A stretch of DNA of 64,000 nucleotides from Ruminococcus sp. (GTDB lineage Bacteria; Bacillota; Clostridia; Oscillospirales; Ruminococcaceae). How positions within the stretch are numbered: position 1 is the first letter of the stretch; every line of letters starts with the position of its first letter. Shown here in pieces: positions 23,592 through 32,460 of this stretch. Location: contig JAGCWY010000059.1 of NCBI GenBank assembly GCA_017961625.1, forward strand, positions 1 through 64,000, in the 5' to 3' direction. Under the pieces are notes generated by a model. The model was not told where the DNA came from, made no database searches, and worked only from the letters and a program-made list of their open reading frames with translations. The position numbers were made by a program, and so were the translations under genes.

Positions 23592-24893
23592 TTAAACCGC
23601 AGCTTTTGTGCTGTCGGACTTGTCCTCAGCCTTGTCGGGAACGCTTACCTTTTCAATATCGGCACCCAGTGCACGGAGCTTTCCCTCCATGCAGTCGTAG
23701 CCTCTTTCGATATGGTATATGTCCTCTATCTCAGTGACGCCGCTTGCGGCAAGTCCTGCGATAATAAGAGCTGCTCCTGCTCTCAGGTCACACGCCTTCA
23801 CAGGGGCTCCCATGAGCTTTCCTGTGCCCTCGATAAGAGCTACCTTGCCGTTTACGGTGATATCCGCGCCCATTCTTCTGAGCTCATCAACGTATCGGAA
23901 GCGCTGCTCCCATATATTCTCGGTAATAATGCTTGTACCCTCTGCAAGACAGAGAAGCGTAGCTATCTGTGACTGCATATCCGTAGGGAATCCGGGGTGA
24001 GGAGCTGTCTTTACATTGGTCTTTACAAGAGGACCGTCCACCCATACTCTTATGCTGTCATCATACTGCTCTATACTAACGCCGATCTTTTCAAGCTTCT
24101 TTGTAATCGACTCAAGATGCTTGGGTATTACGTTCTTGATAAGTACGTCGCCCTTTGTGGCTGCAACTGCCACCATAAAAGTGCCTGCCTCTATCTGATC
24201 AGGGATAACGGCATAGGTCGTGCCGTGAAGGTGCTCAACGCCTCTTATCTTGATAACGTCTGTACCTGCGCCCATAATATTTGCTCCCATAGAATTGAGG
24301 AAGTTCGCAAGGTCAACGATATGAGGCTCCTTGGCAGCATTCTCTATAATGGTGAGACCTTCTGCCTTTACGGCAGCAAGCATGGCATTCATTGTAGCTC
24401 CGACAGTTACAACATCGAAGAATATCTGATTGCCCGAAAGCTTTTCGGCGTTAAGGTCTATCATGCCCTGACTGAGAGTATACTCAGCGCCGAGGGCTGT
24501 GAAAGCCTTCAGATGCTGGTCTATAGGACGGTCTCCAAGAGGACATCCGCCCGGCATGGATACTCTTGCCTTATTGAACTTGCCTAAAAGAGCTCCGAGG
24601 AAGTAGTAGGAAGCACGCATTTTCCTTGCATACTCATATGGAACGCATATCTTGTTTATAGTCGTGGGGTCGATCCTGTAAGCATCCTTTCCCACGCTCT
24701 CTACCTGAGCTCCCATTTCCTCAAGGATATGGAGACAAATCCTGACATCGCTGATGTAAGGTACATTTTCTACAACGCAGGGCTCGTCTGAAAGTATGAC
24801 TGCGGGCAGTATCGCAACAGCTGCGTTCTTGGCTCCGCTTATGGTAACTTCACCTTCAAGGCGTCTTCCGCCTTTTACAACAAACTTATCCAA
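23592..24893 (-). CDS. murA: UDP-N-acetylglucosamine 1-carboxyvinyltransferase
   Basis: 433 residues, two-domain EPSP-synthase fold, first committed step of peptidoglycan synthesis: enolpyruvyl transfer from PEP to UDP-GlcNAc in the cytoplasm. Marks: Lys22 in GAKNAAVAILPA, Cys117 in SMPGGCPLGDRP (the fosfomycin-sensitive catalytic cysteine) and DLRAGAALIIAGL near the C terminus. The start is a TTG at 24893 with AAGGAG nine bases upstream; the frame runs on to 24977 but the extra residues do not look like MurA. The C-terminal tail (DKAEDKSDSTKAAV) is longer than usual. It follows the double-cyclophilin gene by 114 bases without a strong terminator between. Confidence 0.95.
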   Translation of the reverse strand: MDKFVVKGGRRLEGEVTISGAKNAAVAILPAVILSDEPCVVENVPYISDVRICLHILEEMGAQVESVGKDAYRIDPTTINKICVPYEYARKMRASYYFLGALLGKFNKARVSMPGGCPLGDRPIDQHLKAFTALGAEYTLSQGMIDLNAEKLSGNQIFFDVVTVGATMNAMLAAVKAEGLTIIENAAKEPHIVDLANFLNSMGANIMGAGTDVIKIRGVEHLHGTTYAVIPDQIEAGTFMVAVAATKGDVLIKNVIPKHLESITKKLEKIGVSIEQYDDSIRVWVDGPLVKTNVKTAPHPGFPTDMQSQIATLLCLAEGTSIITENIWEQRFRYVDELRRMGADITVNGKVALIEGTGKLMGAPVKACDLRAGAALIIAGLAASGVTEIEDIYHIERGYDCMEGKLRALGADIEKVSVPDKAEDKSDSTKAAV

Positions 24894-25007
24894 ATTTTTT
24901 CTCTCCTTATTTTTCGGGTAATATGTATTTTTTCCCGAATTTCTTTCTTTTGTTCCCCGGCATATATCGCCGAACACACATATTTCCGGATCTTCCGTCC
25001 GGTATTA

Positions 25008-26501
25008 TCATTTATAATCCTTGATGCTCCAGCGAACATCACCGCCATCGTAGTCCGTTACTGTTATTTTCTCTATGATAACGTCCTCTGCCGGCTTATT
25101 ATTGCTTTCTGTTTCTGTTTCCTGTATCTTGAATACTACATCGAGTCCGTCAAACACCTGACCGAACACGGTATAGCCTCCGTCGAGCCACGGCGTACCA
25201 CCGTAAGTGGAATATATCTCAGCTTCATTGTCTGTGAAGTCGTAGCCTTTTGACTTATAATCCTTAAGCTCATCGTCGCTGAGGACCGTACCCGTTACGA
25301 TGTAGAACTGACTGCCGTTGCTAGCGGTAGTGCCGCTGTTAGCGTATGCGACAGCTCCTGCTGCGTGGATAAGGTGAGGATCGGTGCCGCCATCGAAGCC
25401 CTTTTCGTATATGGACTCGCCGCCTGTACCGTCGCCGTTGGGATCTCCTCCCTGTATCATAAAGTCCTTGATGACTCTGTGGAAGGTAAGTCCGTCATAA
25501 TAACCACGCTCCGCAAGGGTAACGAAGTTCTCAACGCCCTGTTCTGCATATTCTGGGAAGAGCTTGATCTTTATCTCATTATCGTAGCCCTTTATCTTCA
25601 TGCTTACGATCTTTTCACCCTCCTTGGGAGCGGTGAAGTTAGCTACAGTAAGATTTTCCCTGCCAGTGGAGTTCTTAATCTCCTCTGGGTCAAAATCGTC
25701 ATAATCTTCTATATACCAACGGATATCGCTGCCATCGTACTCGCCGACGTTAACAGATTCCATGATAACGTCCTTGTAGGGCATAGCACTCTGTGCATCA
25801 ACAGAAACGTTCTGCACCTTGAATATAACGTCAAGTCCGTCGATGACCTGTCCGAAGACCGTATAGCTTCCATCGAGCCACGGAGCTCCGCCCACTTCCT
25901 TGTATATCTTCTTTGCATTGTCTGAGAAGGTGTAATTTCTCTGAGCCAGCGATTCAAAGTCCTCGTCGGTATATTTTGTACCAGTGACCACATAGAACTG
26001 ACTTCCGTCAGTAGCAGTGCTGCCGCTGTTCGCATATGCAAGAGCGCCCGCAACGTGGATAAGGTGCGGATCAGTGCCACCGTCAAACTTTCCGCCCCAG
26101 ATACTTTCACCGCCTGTGCCGATGCCGTTGGGGTCGCCGCCCTGTATCATAAAATCGTTTATTACTCTGTGAAACTTCAGACCGTTGTAGTAGCCGCTTT
26201 TAGCCAGCTCTACGAAGTTCTCCACGCCCTTATCCGCATACTCCGGGAAGAGCCTGAATTTTACGGTGCCGTAGTCCTTTATTTTCATTTCAACTATGGT
26301 ATCGCCCTTCTGCGGTGCAGTAAAGTTTGCGATATCAACATTTTCCGCAGTAGCCGGCTGTGTAGTCGGGGCTGTGGTAGCGGCAGTTGTACTGCTGCCG
26401 GTATTATTCGTATAAGTTCCGCTCGCGTCCTTTCCGCATGAAGCAAATGCCGAAGCAACTGCTGCAAGACAGACAAGACCTGAGATGATTTTTCTGAACA
26501 T
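25008..26501 (-). CDS. Lipoprotein with two tandem cyclophilin (PPIase) domains
   Basis: 497 residues. Lipoprotein signal with lipobox A-S-C (Cys near 22), a Thr/Ala-rich linker (about 28-52), then two cyclophilin domains of ~200 residues. Each has the catalytic motif: FHRVINDFMIQGGDPNG in the first and FHRVIKDFMIQGGDPNG in the second, plus DGSQFYVVTG and NGSQFYIVTG. They are close duplicates (shared KFxLFPEYAxxGVENFV). Both carry an extra segment (SLAQRNYTF, KDYKSKGYDF) ahead of the gate loop. Function: cis-trans isomerisation of prolyl bonds in proteins outside the membrane, probably folding of exported proteins. AAGGAG precedes the ATG. Confidence 0.92.
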   Translation of the reverse strand: MFRKIISGLVCLAAVASAFASCGKDASGTYTNNTGSSTTAATTAPTTQPATAENVDIANFTAPQKGDTIVEMKIKDYGTVKFRLFPEYADKGVENFVELAKSGYYNGLKFHRVINDFMIQGGDPNGIGTGGESIWGGKFDGGTDPHLIHVAGALAYANSGSTATDGSQFYVVTGTKYTDEDFESLAQRNYTFSDNAKKIYKEVGGAPWLDGSYTVFGQVIDGLDVIFKVQNVSVDAQSAMPYKDVIMESVNVGEYDGSDIRWYIEDYDDFDPEEIKNSTGRENLTVANFTAPKEGEKIVSMKIKGYDNEIKIKLFPEYAEQGVENFVTLAERGYYDGLTFHRVIKDFMIQGGDPNGDGTGGESIYEKGFDGGTDPHLIHAAGAVAYANSGTTASNGSQFYIVTGTVLSDDELKDYKSKGYDFTDNEAEIYSTYGGTPWLDGGYTVFGQVFDGLDVVFKIQETETESNNKPAEDVIIEKITVTDYDGGDVRWSIKDYK

Positions 26502-26593
26502 CTGTTTTCTCCTTGGAAATATAGTGTCTGAATATCTTTGATTTAGTGAAGCATGTCCGAGGACAGGTTCAAAATATTATACTTCAACTATAT

Positions 26594-26622
26594 ATTATAC
26601 ATCAAAAAAACTGATTTGTAAA
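26594..26622 (-). promoter_or_regulatory. Promoter of the double-cyclophilin gene
   Basis: Minus-strand TTTACA (26617-26622), 17-bp spacer, TATAAT (26594-26599). Confidence 0.7.
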
Positions 26623-26643
26623 GAGTTTAAGCACATTTTTATG

Positions 26644-27456
26644 TCATTCCGTCCGTTTTCCGCTGTCTGAAGGCTTTTCCACGTCAGAATATACACCGAG
26701 CTTTACCGACTTTATCATTACGTCCTCAACAGGTGACTTGTAACCGTCCTTTTCAACTGTCTCAAGCGAAGCAAGCTTTTCGATGACCTCCATGCCGCTG
26801 TAGGTCTGACCGATGACTGTCATCTGCTGTGAAAAATTTGGAACTCCGCCCTTTTCTATGAAGGCGTCAGCCAGTCTCTGATCCTGTGATATATCCTTGA
26901 TCTCCTGTTTCAGCTCGTCGGTGAAATCGATAGTATTCACGAGGAAAAAGCGGCTGCCGTTGAGATATGTGCCTCCGCCAAATATCTTATCCTTCAGATT
27001 CTGGTCTATATCCGTATTCATGGCCATAACGGCGCCCTTGAATGGCCAGAGGTCCTGGCTGAGCTCCCTTACCACGTGCTCGTGGAAGCTGTCTTTGGCA
27101 GAGCCGTCCTTATTCGCAGCACCTGCTGCCGAGAATACGCCGCTGTCGGAATGAAACACATAAGTATTGTCATAGCCACCGTTTTTTGCATGGTCAATGA
27201 AATTCTCCACTGCCTTCGGAGAATATTCCGGGTAGAGAACAAATCTGAACTCTCCCAGCGTTGTGTCCACAATGGCTATAGGATCACCGTATTTCGGTCC
27301 TTCAAGCTGTACAAGCTTCATAGTTTCGGGATCTATTGAAATATAGCTGCTGTTGCGCTCCTTCATCACTCCGGTAAACGTGACAAATAGAGTGGTAACA
27401 CCCATTATGAGCGTAAAAATAAGCACCGCTCTCACAACTTTATTCTTCTGTACCAT
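26644..27456 (-). CDS. Membrane-anchored, probably inactive cyclophilin-like protein
   Basis: 270 residues. One N-terminal helix (residues 10-28) anchors a cyclophilin-like domain. The scaffold is recognisable (GEFRFVLYPEYSPKAVENFIDHAKNGGY, GSRFFLVNT, TVIGQTYSGMEVIEKL). However, the catalytic stretch FHRxxxxFMxQGGDP is replaced by FHSDSGVFSAAGAAN, so the catalytic Arg and Gln/Gly segment are missing. It is therefore likely a non-enzymatic chaperone or binding protein. It lies 120 bases upstream of the active double-cyclophilin gene but has its own consensus promoter. GAAAGGATA precedes the ATG. Confidence 0.85.
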   Translation of the reverse strand: MVQKNKVVRAVLIFTLIMGVTTLFVTFTGVMKERNSSYISIDPETMKLVQLEGPKYGDPIAIVDTTLGEFRFVLYPEYSPKAVENFIDHAKNGGYDNTYVFHSDSGVFSAAGAANKDGSAKDSFHEHVVRELSQDLWPFKGAVMAMNTDIDQNLKDKIFGGGTYLNGSRFFLVNTIDFTDELKQEIKDISQDQRLADAFIEKGGVPNFSQQMTVIGQTYSGMEVIEKLASLETVEKDGYKSPVEDVMIKSVKLGVYSDVEKPSDSGKRTE

Positions 27457-27487
27457 AAAAATATCCTTTCGATAGCATACTTTCTAT

Positions 27488-27516
27488 ATTATACATAATG
27501 TATCCCGGTTTGTCAA
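27488..27516 (-). promoter_or_regulatory. Consensus promoter of the degenerate cyclophilin gene
   Basis: Minus-strand TTGACA (27511-27516), 17-bp spacer, TATAAT (27488-27493). Confidence 0.85.
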
Positions 27517-27564
27517 CATTTATCCCTCAGCCCTCAGCAGAGCCGCTTACATTGAAATTTTTTC

Positions 27565-27593
27565 TTGACAAAGCTCCTCGTTTGTGGTATCAT
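27565..27593 (+). promoter_or_regulatory. ffs: Promoter of the SRP RNA gene
   Basis: TTGACA (27565-27570), 17-bp spacer, TATCAT (27588-27593), about 40 bases before the folded RNA. Confidence 0.8.
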
Positions 27594-27624
27594 ATTAAAA
27601 GAGCATCGTCTGCTCGTATAAACG

Positions 27625-27767
27625 GGTGAGAAATTCCGAAATATAGATGTGTGGGCCCTGTGCAACAAGACCCCGTGAACCATGTCAGGCGGGAGACCGA
27701 GCAGCATTAAGCGGTGCGTGTTGTGTGCCGCAGCAAGCCTGCACATCTATGTTCCGGAATTTTTCTT
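27625..27767 (+). ncRNA. ffs: Signal recognition particle RNA, small bacterial type
   Basis: The conserved helix-8 tip is present: TGTCAGG (27683-27689), a GGAGA-type tetraloop region, and AGCAGC (27700-27705). The ends pair in a long hairpin: AAATTCCG and ATAGATGTG at 27631-27651 with CACATCTAT and CGGAATTT near 27741-27763. The T run after 27760 should terminate it. The Alu domain of the long Bacillus form is not visible, so this is the short type. SRP RNA joins Ffh and directs membrane proteins to the translocon. Location upstream of dnaX-ybaB-recR is the known Firmicutes arrangement. Exact ends are estimates. Confidence 0.88.
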
Positions 27768-27787
27768 TAGACACGGAGGTGCATTAA

Positions 27788-28678
27788 ATGTTACGTTCTG
27801 TTCTTGCAATGCGCACAAAGCGCGTGCTGCTTTGCATAAAGCGGTCGGTTATAAAGGCTGCCGCCTTTGTCCCGATCGCAATGACAGGCATAATGATATA
27901 CGAAGCAATAAAATATAAGGGCGGAAGCGTCAGCAGGGTCAGCATCATAGAAATGACAGTATTCTGCTTTTTCTTCGCTTTAGTCGCTTTTTCAGCTGAT
28001 ATGATCGGAAAGTACAAGGGAAAGCTTTATCACCTCTACGACGAGGATCTCATAGGCCGATCCTTCACTGGTCTGAAACGCAGCTCTGTGATTTTTGAAC
28101 AGGCACTGGATCTGTTCCACAAGAACGATTTCCGCATGGCTCTCGAAATGTTCACAGACCTTGAAAACAGCGGTGAAAAGCTGTCTCAGCAGGAAACAGC
28201 TATCCTCGAATTCTACCGCGGACGCTGCTATCATATACTCGATACCTATCCCAATGCCATACTCTGCTACTGGAAGGCGAGGGAAAACGGCTTCTATATA
28301 CCGGAAATGTCCATATTCGAGGCACGCTGCCACGTTGGAAGCGGAAACTACGAAAAGGCTGAGGCTCTCTACAAGGAACTCATGACCAAGGACTATAAGT
28401 ACCGGGACAGGATACGCTGTGAACTCGGAAATATGTACCTAAAAATGGACGACGGTCTAACCGCGCTTAAATGGTTCGGCGAATCCATAGAAAAACATGA
28501 AAACTACGCAAGCGCTGTGGGCGGAGCTGCTATAGCTCAGGCTATGCTTGGAAATACCGAGAAAAGCGCGGAACTATATCGACTAGCGATACTCAATAAT
28601 ATCGACAATGCCGACGACTTTAAACACTATTACCGCGGAATAATCGCACTCAAGAAAAACGATAAAAAGGAAGAATAG
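27788..28678 (+). CDS. Membrane-anchored tetratricopeptide-repeat protein
   Basis: 296 residues. Two hydrophobic segments (about 22-38 and 52-75) at the N terminus anchor it, followed by a helical region with at least four TPR-like units from ~100 on (ALDLFHKNDFRMALEMFTDLEN, PNAILCYWKARENGF, NYEKAEALYKELM, TALKWFGESIEKHE). TPR arrays hold protein partners; none is evident. GGAGG precedes the ATG. It stands between the SRP RNA and dnaX, a place usually without a gene, and ends 17 bases before dnaX, so it is probably the first gene of that operon. Confidence 0.82.
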   Translation: MLRSVLAMRTKRVLLCIKRSVIKAAAFVPIAMTGIMIYEAIKYKGGSVSRVSIIEMTVFCFFFALVAFSADMIGKYKGKLYHLYDEDLIGRSFTGLKRSSVIFEQALDLFHKNDFRMALEMFTDLENSGEKLSQQETAILEFYRGRCYHILDTYPNAILCYWKARENGFYIPEMSIFEARCHVGSGNYEKAEALYKELMTKDYKYRDRIRCELGNMYLKMDDGLTALKWFGESIEKHENYASAVGGAAIAQAMLGNTEKSAELYRLAILNNIDNADDFKHYYRGIIALKKNDKKEE

Positions 28679-28695
28679 CGAAAGGAGAAAAGGCT

Positions 28696-30303
28696 GTGTA
28701 CAAGGCTCTATACCGCAAATGGCGTCCTATGACCTTCGACGACGTAATATCTCAGGAATACACCACAGAAGCTCTTAAAAACCAGATAATAAGCGGCAAA
28801 ACCGCCCATGCATACCTTTTCACAGGCTCCCGCGGAACAGGAAAGACCACCTGTGCCCGTATCCTTGCAAAGGCTGTGAACTGCCGAAATATGAAGGACG
28901 GCAATCCCTGCCTTGAATGTGATATCTGCCGCGACGCCGACAATGACTCCCTTACTGATATCATCGAGATAGATGCAGCTTCCAACAACGGCGTGGACAA
29001 TATCCGCGACCTCCGCGACGCTGCGGTGTATACTCCTGAAAGAGGAGCCTATAAGATATACATCATAGATGAGGTCCACATGCTCTCACAGGGAGCCTTC
29101 AACGCGCTCCTGAAAATAATGGAGGAGCCGCCTCCCTACATCAAGTTCATACTCGCCACCACCGAGATACAGAAAGTGCCGGCTACCATAGTATCACGCT
29201 GCCAGCGCTACGACTTCCGCAGGATAAAGCCTGAGGATATCGCAAAGCGCATAAGCTATATCGCTCAGCAGGAGGATATCAATCTCACTGATGACGGCGC
29301 TGCCATGATCGCAAGACTTGCAGACGGAGGTATGCGTGACGCGGTATCTCTCCTCGACCAGTGCTCGGTATGCGCCGAGACTATAGACGCTGAGGCTGTC
29401 TCAAATGCCGCAGGTATAGCCGGAAGGGACTATCTCTACGATATGCTCGAAGCTGTATCCGATTCAGATACGGCAAAGGCTCTTTCCATAACAGCCTCCC
29501 TCTACGATATGTCCAAGGACCTTTCAAGGCTCTGTGAGGAGCTTATCATGCAGCTCCGCAATATCATGCTGATAAAAGCTTCACCCGAGACGGCGGACAA
29601 GCTGATAGTATGTATGCCCGACGAGCTTGCACGTCTTAAAGCCATGGCGGACAAATGCGACCTCCCAACAGTTATGGACAGGCTCTCAGCCATGCAGGAG
29701 TGCAGGGAGCGTATGCAGAGGGCTATGAACAAGCGCATAGAGTTCGAGATGTCACTTATAAAATTGTGCAGAAACGTAAAGAATGCTACCGAAAGTATTG
29801 ACAATTCAGAAATATATGATAAAATAAAACAGTTGGAGAACAAAATCAATTCTACTCCTAGAGCTGTGCAGAGTGCCCCTGCGGTACAGGAACAGCCCGA
29901 AATACTGGAAGCCAGCGCGGCTCCTGCGGACGAAAAGATAATTCCCACTGTAGACCTCAAGAAACTTAAGCCCGAGGATATCAAGCCCTGCGACCGCTGG
30001 GGAGAGGTCCTCGATGAGTTCAGGAATATAAACCCTGCCGTTGCCGGAAGCCTTGACGGCTCCTTTGCAGGCACAGCAGGCAACTATATCTTCATTACCG
30101 CTCAGAACCGCTTCTTCATGGAGCTCTTCAAGGTAAAGGAGAATGCATCTTCACTTGGAACGGCTATAACCAAGGTGCTCGGACAGCGTTTCATAATAAA
30201 GGCAAAATGTGCAACTACTGTCACAGAGCAGAAGAACCTCGCAGAGGACCTTATAAAAAAAGCTCAAGAAAGCAAAATAGAAACTGCAGTGGAAAGCCAG
30301 TGA
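28696..30303 (+). CDS. dnaX: DNA polymerase III subunit gamma/tau
   Basis: 535 residues, clamp-loader AAA+ ATPase. Walker A GSRGTGKT at 44-51, zinc-binding cysteines C63, C72, C75 and C78, Walker B region DEVHMLS near 118, and sensor region IVSRCQRYDF. It loads the beta clamp and ties polymerase to helicase. The start is GTG with AAGGAG nine bases upstream. The C-terminal part (from ~370) is variable and ends with a tau-like domain (RNINPAVAGSLDGSFAG, AQNRFFMELF). Operon: TPR protein, dnaX, ybaB, recR, as in Bacillus apart from the TPR gene. Confidence 0.95.
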   Translation: MYKALYRKWRPMTFDDVISQEYTTEALKNQIISGKTAHAYLFTGSRGTGKTTCARILAKAVNCRNMKDGNPCLECDICRDADNDSLTDIIEIDAASNNGVDNIRDLRDAAVYTPERGAYKIYIIDEVHMLSQGAFNALLKIMEEPPPYIKFILATTEIQKVPATIVSRCQRYDFRRIKPEDIAKRISYIAQQEDINLTDDGAAMIARLADGGMRDAVSLLDQCSVCAETIDAEAVSNAAGIAGRDYLYDMLEAVSDSDTAKALSITASLYDMSKDLSRLCEELIMQLRNIMLIKASPETADKLIVCMPDELARLKAMADKCDLPTVMDRLSAMQECRERMQRAMNKRIEFEMSLIKLCRNVKNATESIDNSEIYDKIKQLENKINSTPRAVQSAPAVQEQPEILEASAAPADEKIIPTVDLKKLKPEDIKPCDRWGEVLDEFRNINPAVAGSLDGSFAGTAGNYIFITAQNRFFMELFKVKENASSLGTAITKVLGQRFIIKAKCATTVTEQKNLAEDLIKKAQESKIETAVESQ

Positions 30304-30398
30304 TGCCTTACCGGCGTTCCGCATAAACTATAAGTTCATAAGCAAATCATATTTGCTTGATATAATAAGAAACCATATTTTCAAAGGAGAATTTTAAA

Positions 30399-30749
30399 AT
30401 GAAAGCAAGAATACCAAAGAACGTAAACGGCGGCGGAGCTCAGAACATGAACCAGATGATAAAACAGGCTCAGAAAATGCAGGATCAGATCACAGAGCTT
30501 CAGGAGGATATCGAGGCAAGAGACTTCACTGCTACAGCTGGCGGCGGAGCTGTCGAGGTCGTTATCACCGGTAAGAAGACTATCAAGTCCCTCACTCTCA
30601 AGCCCGAGGTCGTTGACCCCGAGGATATAGATATGCTCCAGGATCTCATCATCAGCGCTGTAAACGAGGCTGTAAACAACGTAGAGTCCACAACTGAAGC
30701 AGAAATGAGCAAGATCACAGGCGGAGTATCTCTCCCCGGTCTTTTCTGA
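30399..30749 (+). CDS. ybaB: YbaB/EbfC-family nucleoid-associated protein
   Basis: 116 residues, standard size. Helix NQMIKQAQKMQDQITELQEDI, then the beta core FTATAGGGAVEVVITGKKTIKSL and DLIISAVNEAVNNV, as in YbaB. It forms dimers that bind DNA and is nearly always encoded between dnaX and recR, as here. GGAG precedes the ATG. The 95 bases after dnaX hold no strong terminator, so it is read in the dnaX operon. Confidence 0.95.
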   Translation: MKARIPKNVNGGGAQNMNQMIKQAQKMQDQITELQEDIEARDFTATAGGGAVEVVITGKKTIKSLTLKPEVVDPEDIDMLQDLIISAVNEAVNNVESTTEAEMSKITGGVSLPGLF

Positions 30750-30755
30750 TAGCCA

Positions 30756-31358
30756 ATGGCTGACCACAACGCGCTGCCGCTGGTGATATTAGCGGAGAAG
30801 TTCGCTTCTCTCCCCGGCATAGGCATGAAATCTGCCCAGAGACTGGCGTATCACGTAATGTCTATGGATACGGAAGCTGTTGAGGACTTCGCAAAGGCTC
30901 TCATAGATGCAAAGAAGAACGTTCACTGCTGCAAATGCTGCCAGAACCTGACGGAACGTGAGATATGCCCTATATGCGACGATCCCGAACGTGACAGGCG
31001 CGTTATATGCGTCGTAGAAAACCCAAAGGATGTCACAGCCTTCGAGCGTACAAGAGAGTACAGCGGAGTGTATCATGTGCTCCATGGGCTGCTCTCACCT
31101 ATGGACGGCATAACACCCGACAAACTCCGGGTAAAGGAGCTCCTCGCAAGGATAGCAGAAGGCGGCGTGGAGGAGGTCATAATGGCGACCAATCCCACCG
31201 TAGAAGGCGATGCTACCGCAATGTATATAGCGGGACTTCTCAAGCCTATGGGCATAAAGGTCACACGCCTTGCCTTCGGTCTGCCTGTCGGAGGCATACT
31301 CGAGTATGCTGACGAGGTAACGCTGTTCAAGGCGCTCGAAAACAGGAATGATATGTAA
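30756..31358 (+). CDS. recR: Recombination mediator protein RecR
   Basis: 200 residues, typical length. Helix-hairpin-helix LPGIGMKSAQRLAYHV at ~19-34, a Cys4 zinc site around 58-74 (CCKCCQNLTEREICPIC), and a Toprim domain with VVENPKDVTAFERT. RecR works with RecO and RecF in RecA loading on gapped DNA. It starts seven bases after the ybaB stop, with translational coupling likely. Transcript ends at the hairpin 31357-31381. Confidence 0.96.
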   Translation: MADHNALPLVILAEKFASLPGIGMKSAQRLAYHVMSMDTEAVEDFAKALIDAKKNVHCCKCCQNLTEREICPICDDPERDRRVICVVENPKDVTAFERTREYSGVYHVLHGLLSPMDGITPDKLRVKELLARIAEGGVEEVIMATNPTVEGDATAMYIAGLLKPMGIKVTRLAFGLPVGGILEYADEVTLFKALENRNDM

Positions 31359-31381
31359 AAACGGGCGTTAAGCCCGTTTTT
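31357..31381 (+). terminator. Terminator of the dnaX-ybaB-recR operon
   Basis: AAAAACGGGC (31357-31366) pairs with GCCCGTTTTT (31372-31381) around a five-base loop, with more T behind. Confidence 0.88.
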
Positions 31382-31440
31382 TCGTAAAGTATTCTATTGC
31401 TCCGCAACTGACAGCGGAGCGATAAATCGGAGGAATATAT

Positions 31441-32151
31441 TTGAAAAACAATTTTTTGCGCGGAATATCCCACGGTATACCGATATGTCTGGGCTATATT
31501 TCCGTCTCCTTCGGCTTCGGCATACTTGCAGTCAGCAAGGCTGGGCTTTCCGTATTGCAGGCTTCGATAATATCCGCTTCAAACCTAACTTCCGCAGGAC
31601 AGAATGCAGGTATAGACGTTATCGCCGCAGGAGGTACCCTCATAGAGATGATACTTCTCCAGCTGACTATAAATATACGCTATTCTCTCATGGCGCTTTC
31701 CCTTTCACAGAAGCTGGACAGACGCTTTACCGCGCCTCACAGACTCTTTGCTTCTTACGGCATAACCGACGAGATATTCGCGGTGTGTTCCGCACAGAAG
31801 GAGCCTCTGACTCCTGCCTATATGTACGGAATGATATTCATTGCCGCTGTTGGATGGATAACCGGTACCGCTCTCGGAGCAGCCGCAGGAGAGCTTCTCC
31901 CTGTTGCTGTCAGCAGCGCTATGGAGATAGTCCTATACGGTATGTTCATTGCTATAGTCATTCCCCCTGCAAAGAAGCAGCATAGCATACTTTTCGTGGC
32001 TGTCATTGCCGCGGCACTCAGCGTTTTATTCAGATATTTCATTACAGGGCTCAGCGAGGGTTTCGCTATGATAATATCCGCTGTTGCAGCCTCTGCACTT
32101 GCAGCTCTCATATTCCCAGTAAAGGACGAAGAGGAGGAAGCTGAACGATGA
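31441..32151 (+). CDS. azlC: AzlC-family branched-chain amino acid exporter, large subunit
   Basis: 236 residues with a TTG start and GGAGG seven bases before it. Multi-helix membrane protein of the AzlC family: N-terminal GIPICLGYISVSFGFGILAV, then ASNLTSAGQN and LLQLTINIRYSLMALSLSQKL, family hallmarks. AzlCD pairs export branched-chain amino acids. Its stop overlaps the start of azlD (ATGA), confirming the pair. Confidence 0.92.
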   Translation: MKNNFLRGISHGIPICLGYISVSFGFGILAVSKAGLSVLQASIISASNLTSAGQNAGIDVIAAGGTLIEMILLQLTINIRYSLMALSLSQKLDRRFTAPHRLFASYGITDEIFAVCSAQKEPLTPAYMYGMIFIAAVGWITGTALGAAAGELLPVAVSSAMEIVLYGMFIAIVIPPAKKQHSILFVAVIAAALSVLFRYFITGLSEGFAMIISAVAASALAALIFPVKDEEEEAER

Positions 32152-32447
32152 GATTTGCTGTATATGTCGCCGTCATGGCCGTGGTCACATACCTAATAAG
32201 AATGGTGCCCTTCACCTTCTTCCGCAAAAAGATAAAGAACCGCTTTTTCCGCAGCTTCCTGCAATATATCCCTTATGCGGTGCTTTCTGCCATGACTATA
32301 CCGGCTATATTCTATACCACCCATAATATGTGGACTGCCGCGGCAGGCACGGCTGTAGCCGTACTGTTGGCTTTCTTCGAGATGCCGCTCATAGTTGTGG
32401 CTCTTGCGGCTTCCGGCGCGGCTTTCCTGCTTGGACTTTTTATTTGA
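32148..32447 (+). CDS. azlD: AzlD-family branched-chain amino acid exporter, small subunit
   Basis: 99 residues with three or four hydrophobic helices. VTYLIRMVPFTFFRK near the N terminus and FLQYIPYAVLSAMTIPAIF match AzlD. Overlaps azlC by four bases; together they form the membrane exporter. Confidence 0.92.
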   Translation: MRFAVYVAVMAVVTYLIRMVPFTFFRKKIKNRFFRSFLQYIPYAVLSAMTIPAIFYTTHNMWTAAAGTAVAVLLAFFEMPLIVVALAASGAAFLLGLFI

Positions 32448-32460
32448 AAGGAGCAGAACT

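Noticed and set aside
24894..24977. Extended N terminus of MurA
   Set aside because: The TTG at 24893 has an ideal AAGGAG site, and residues before it are not MurA-like.
27601..27630. Alu domain of a long-form SRP RNA
   Set aside because: Only about 30 bases and one small hairpin lie between the promoter and the main helix; the long form needs more than 100 extra bases.
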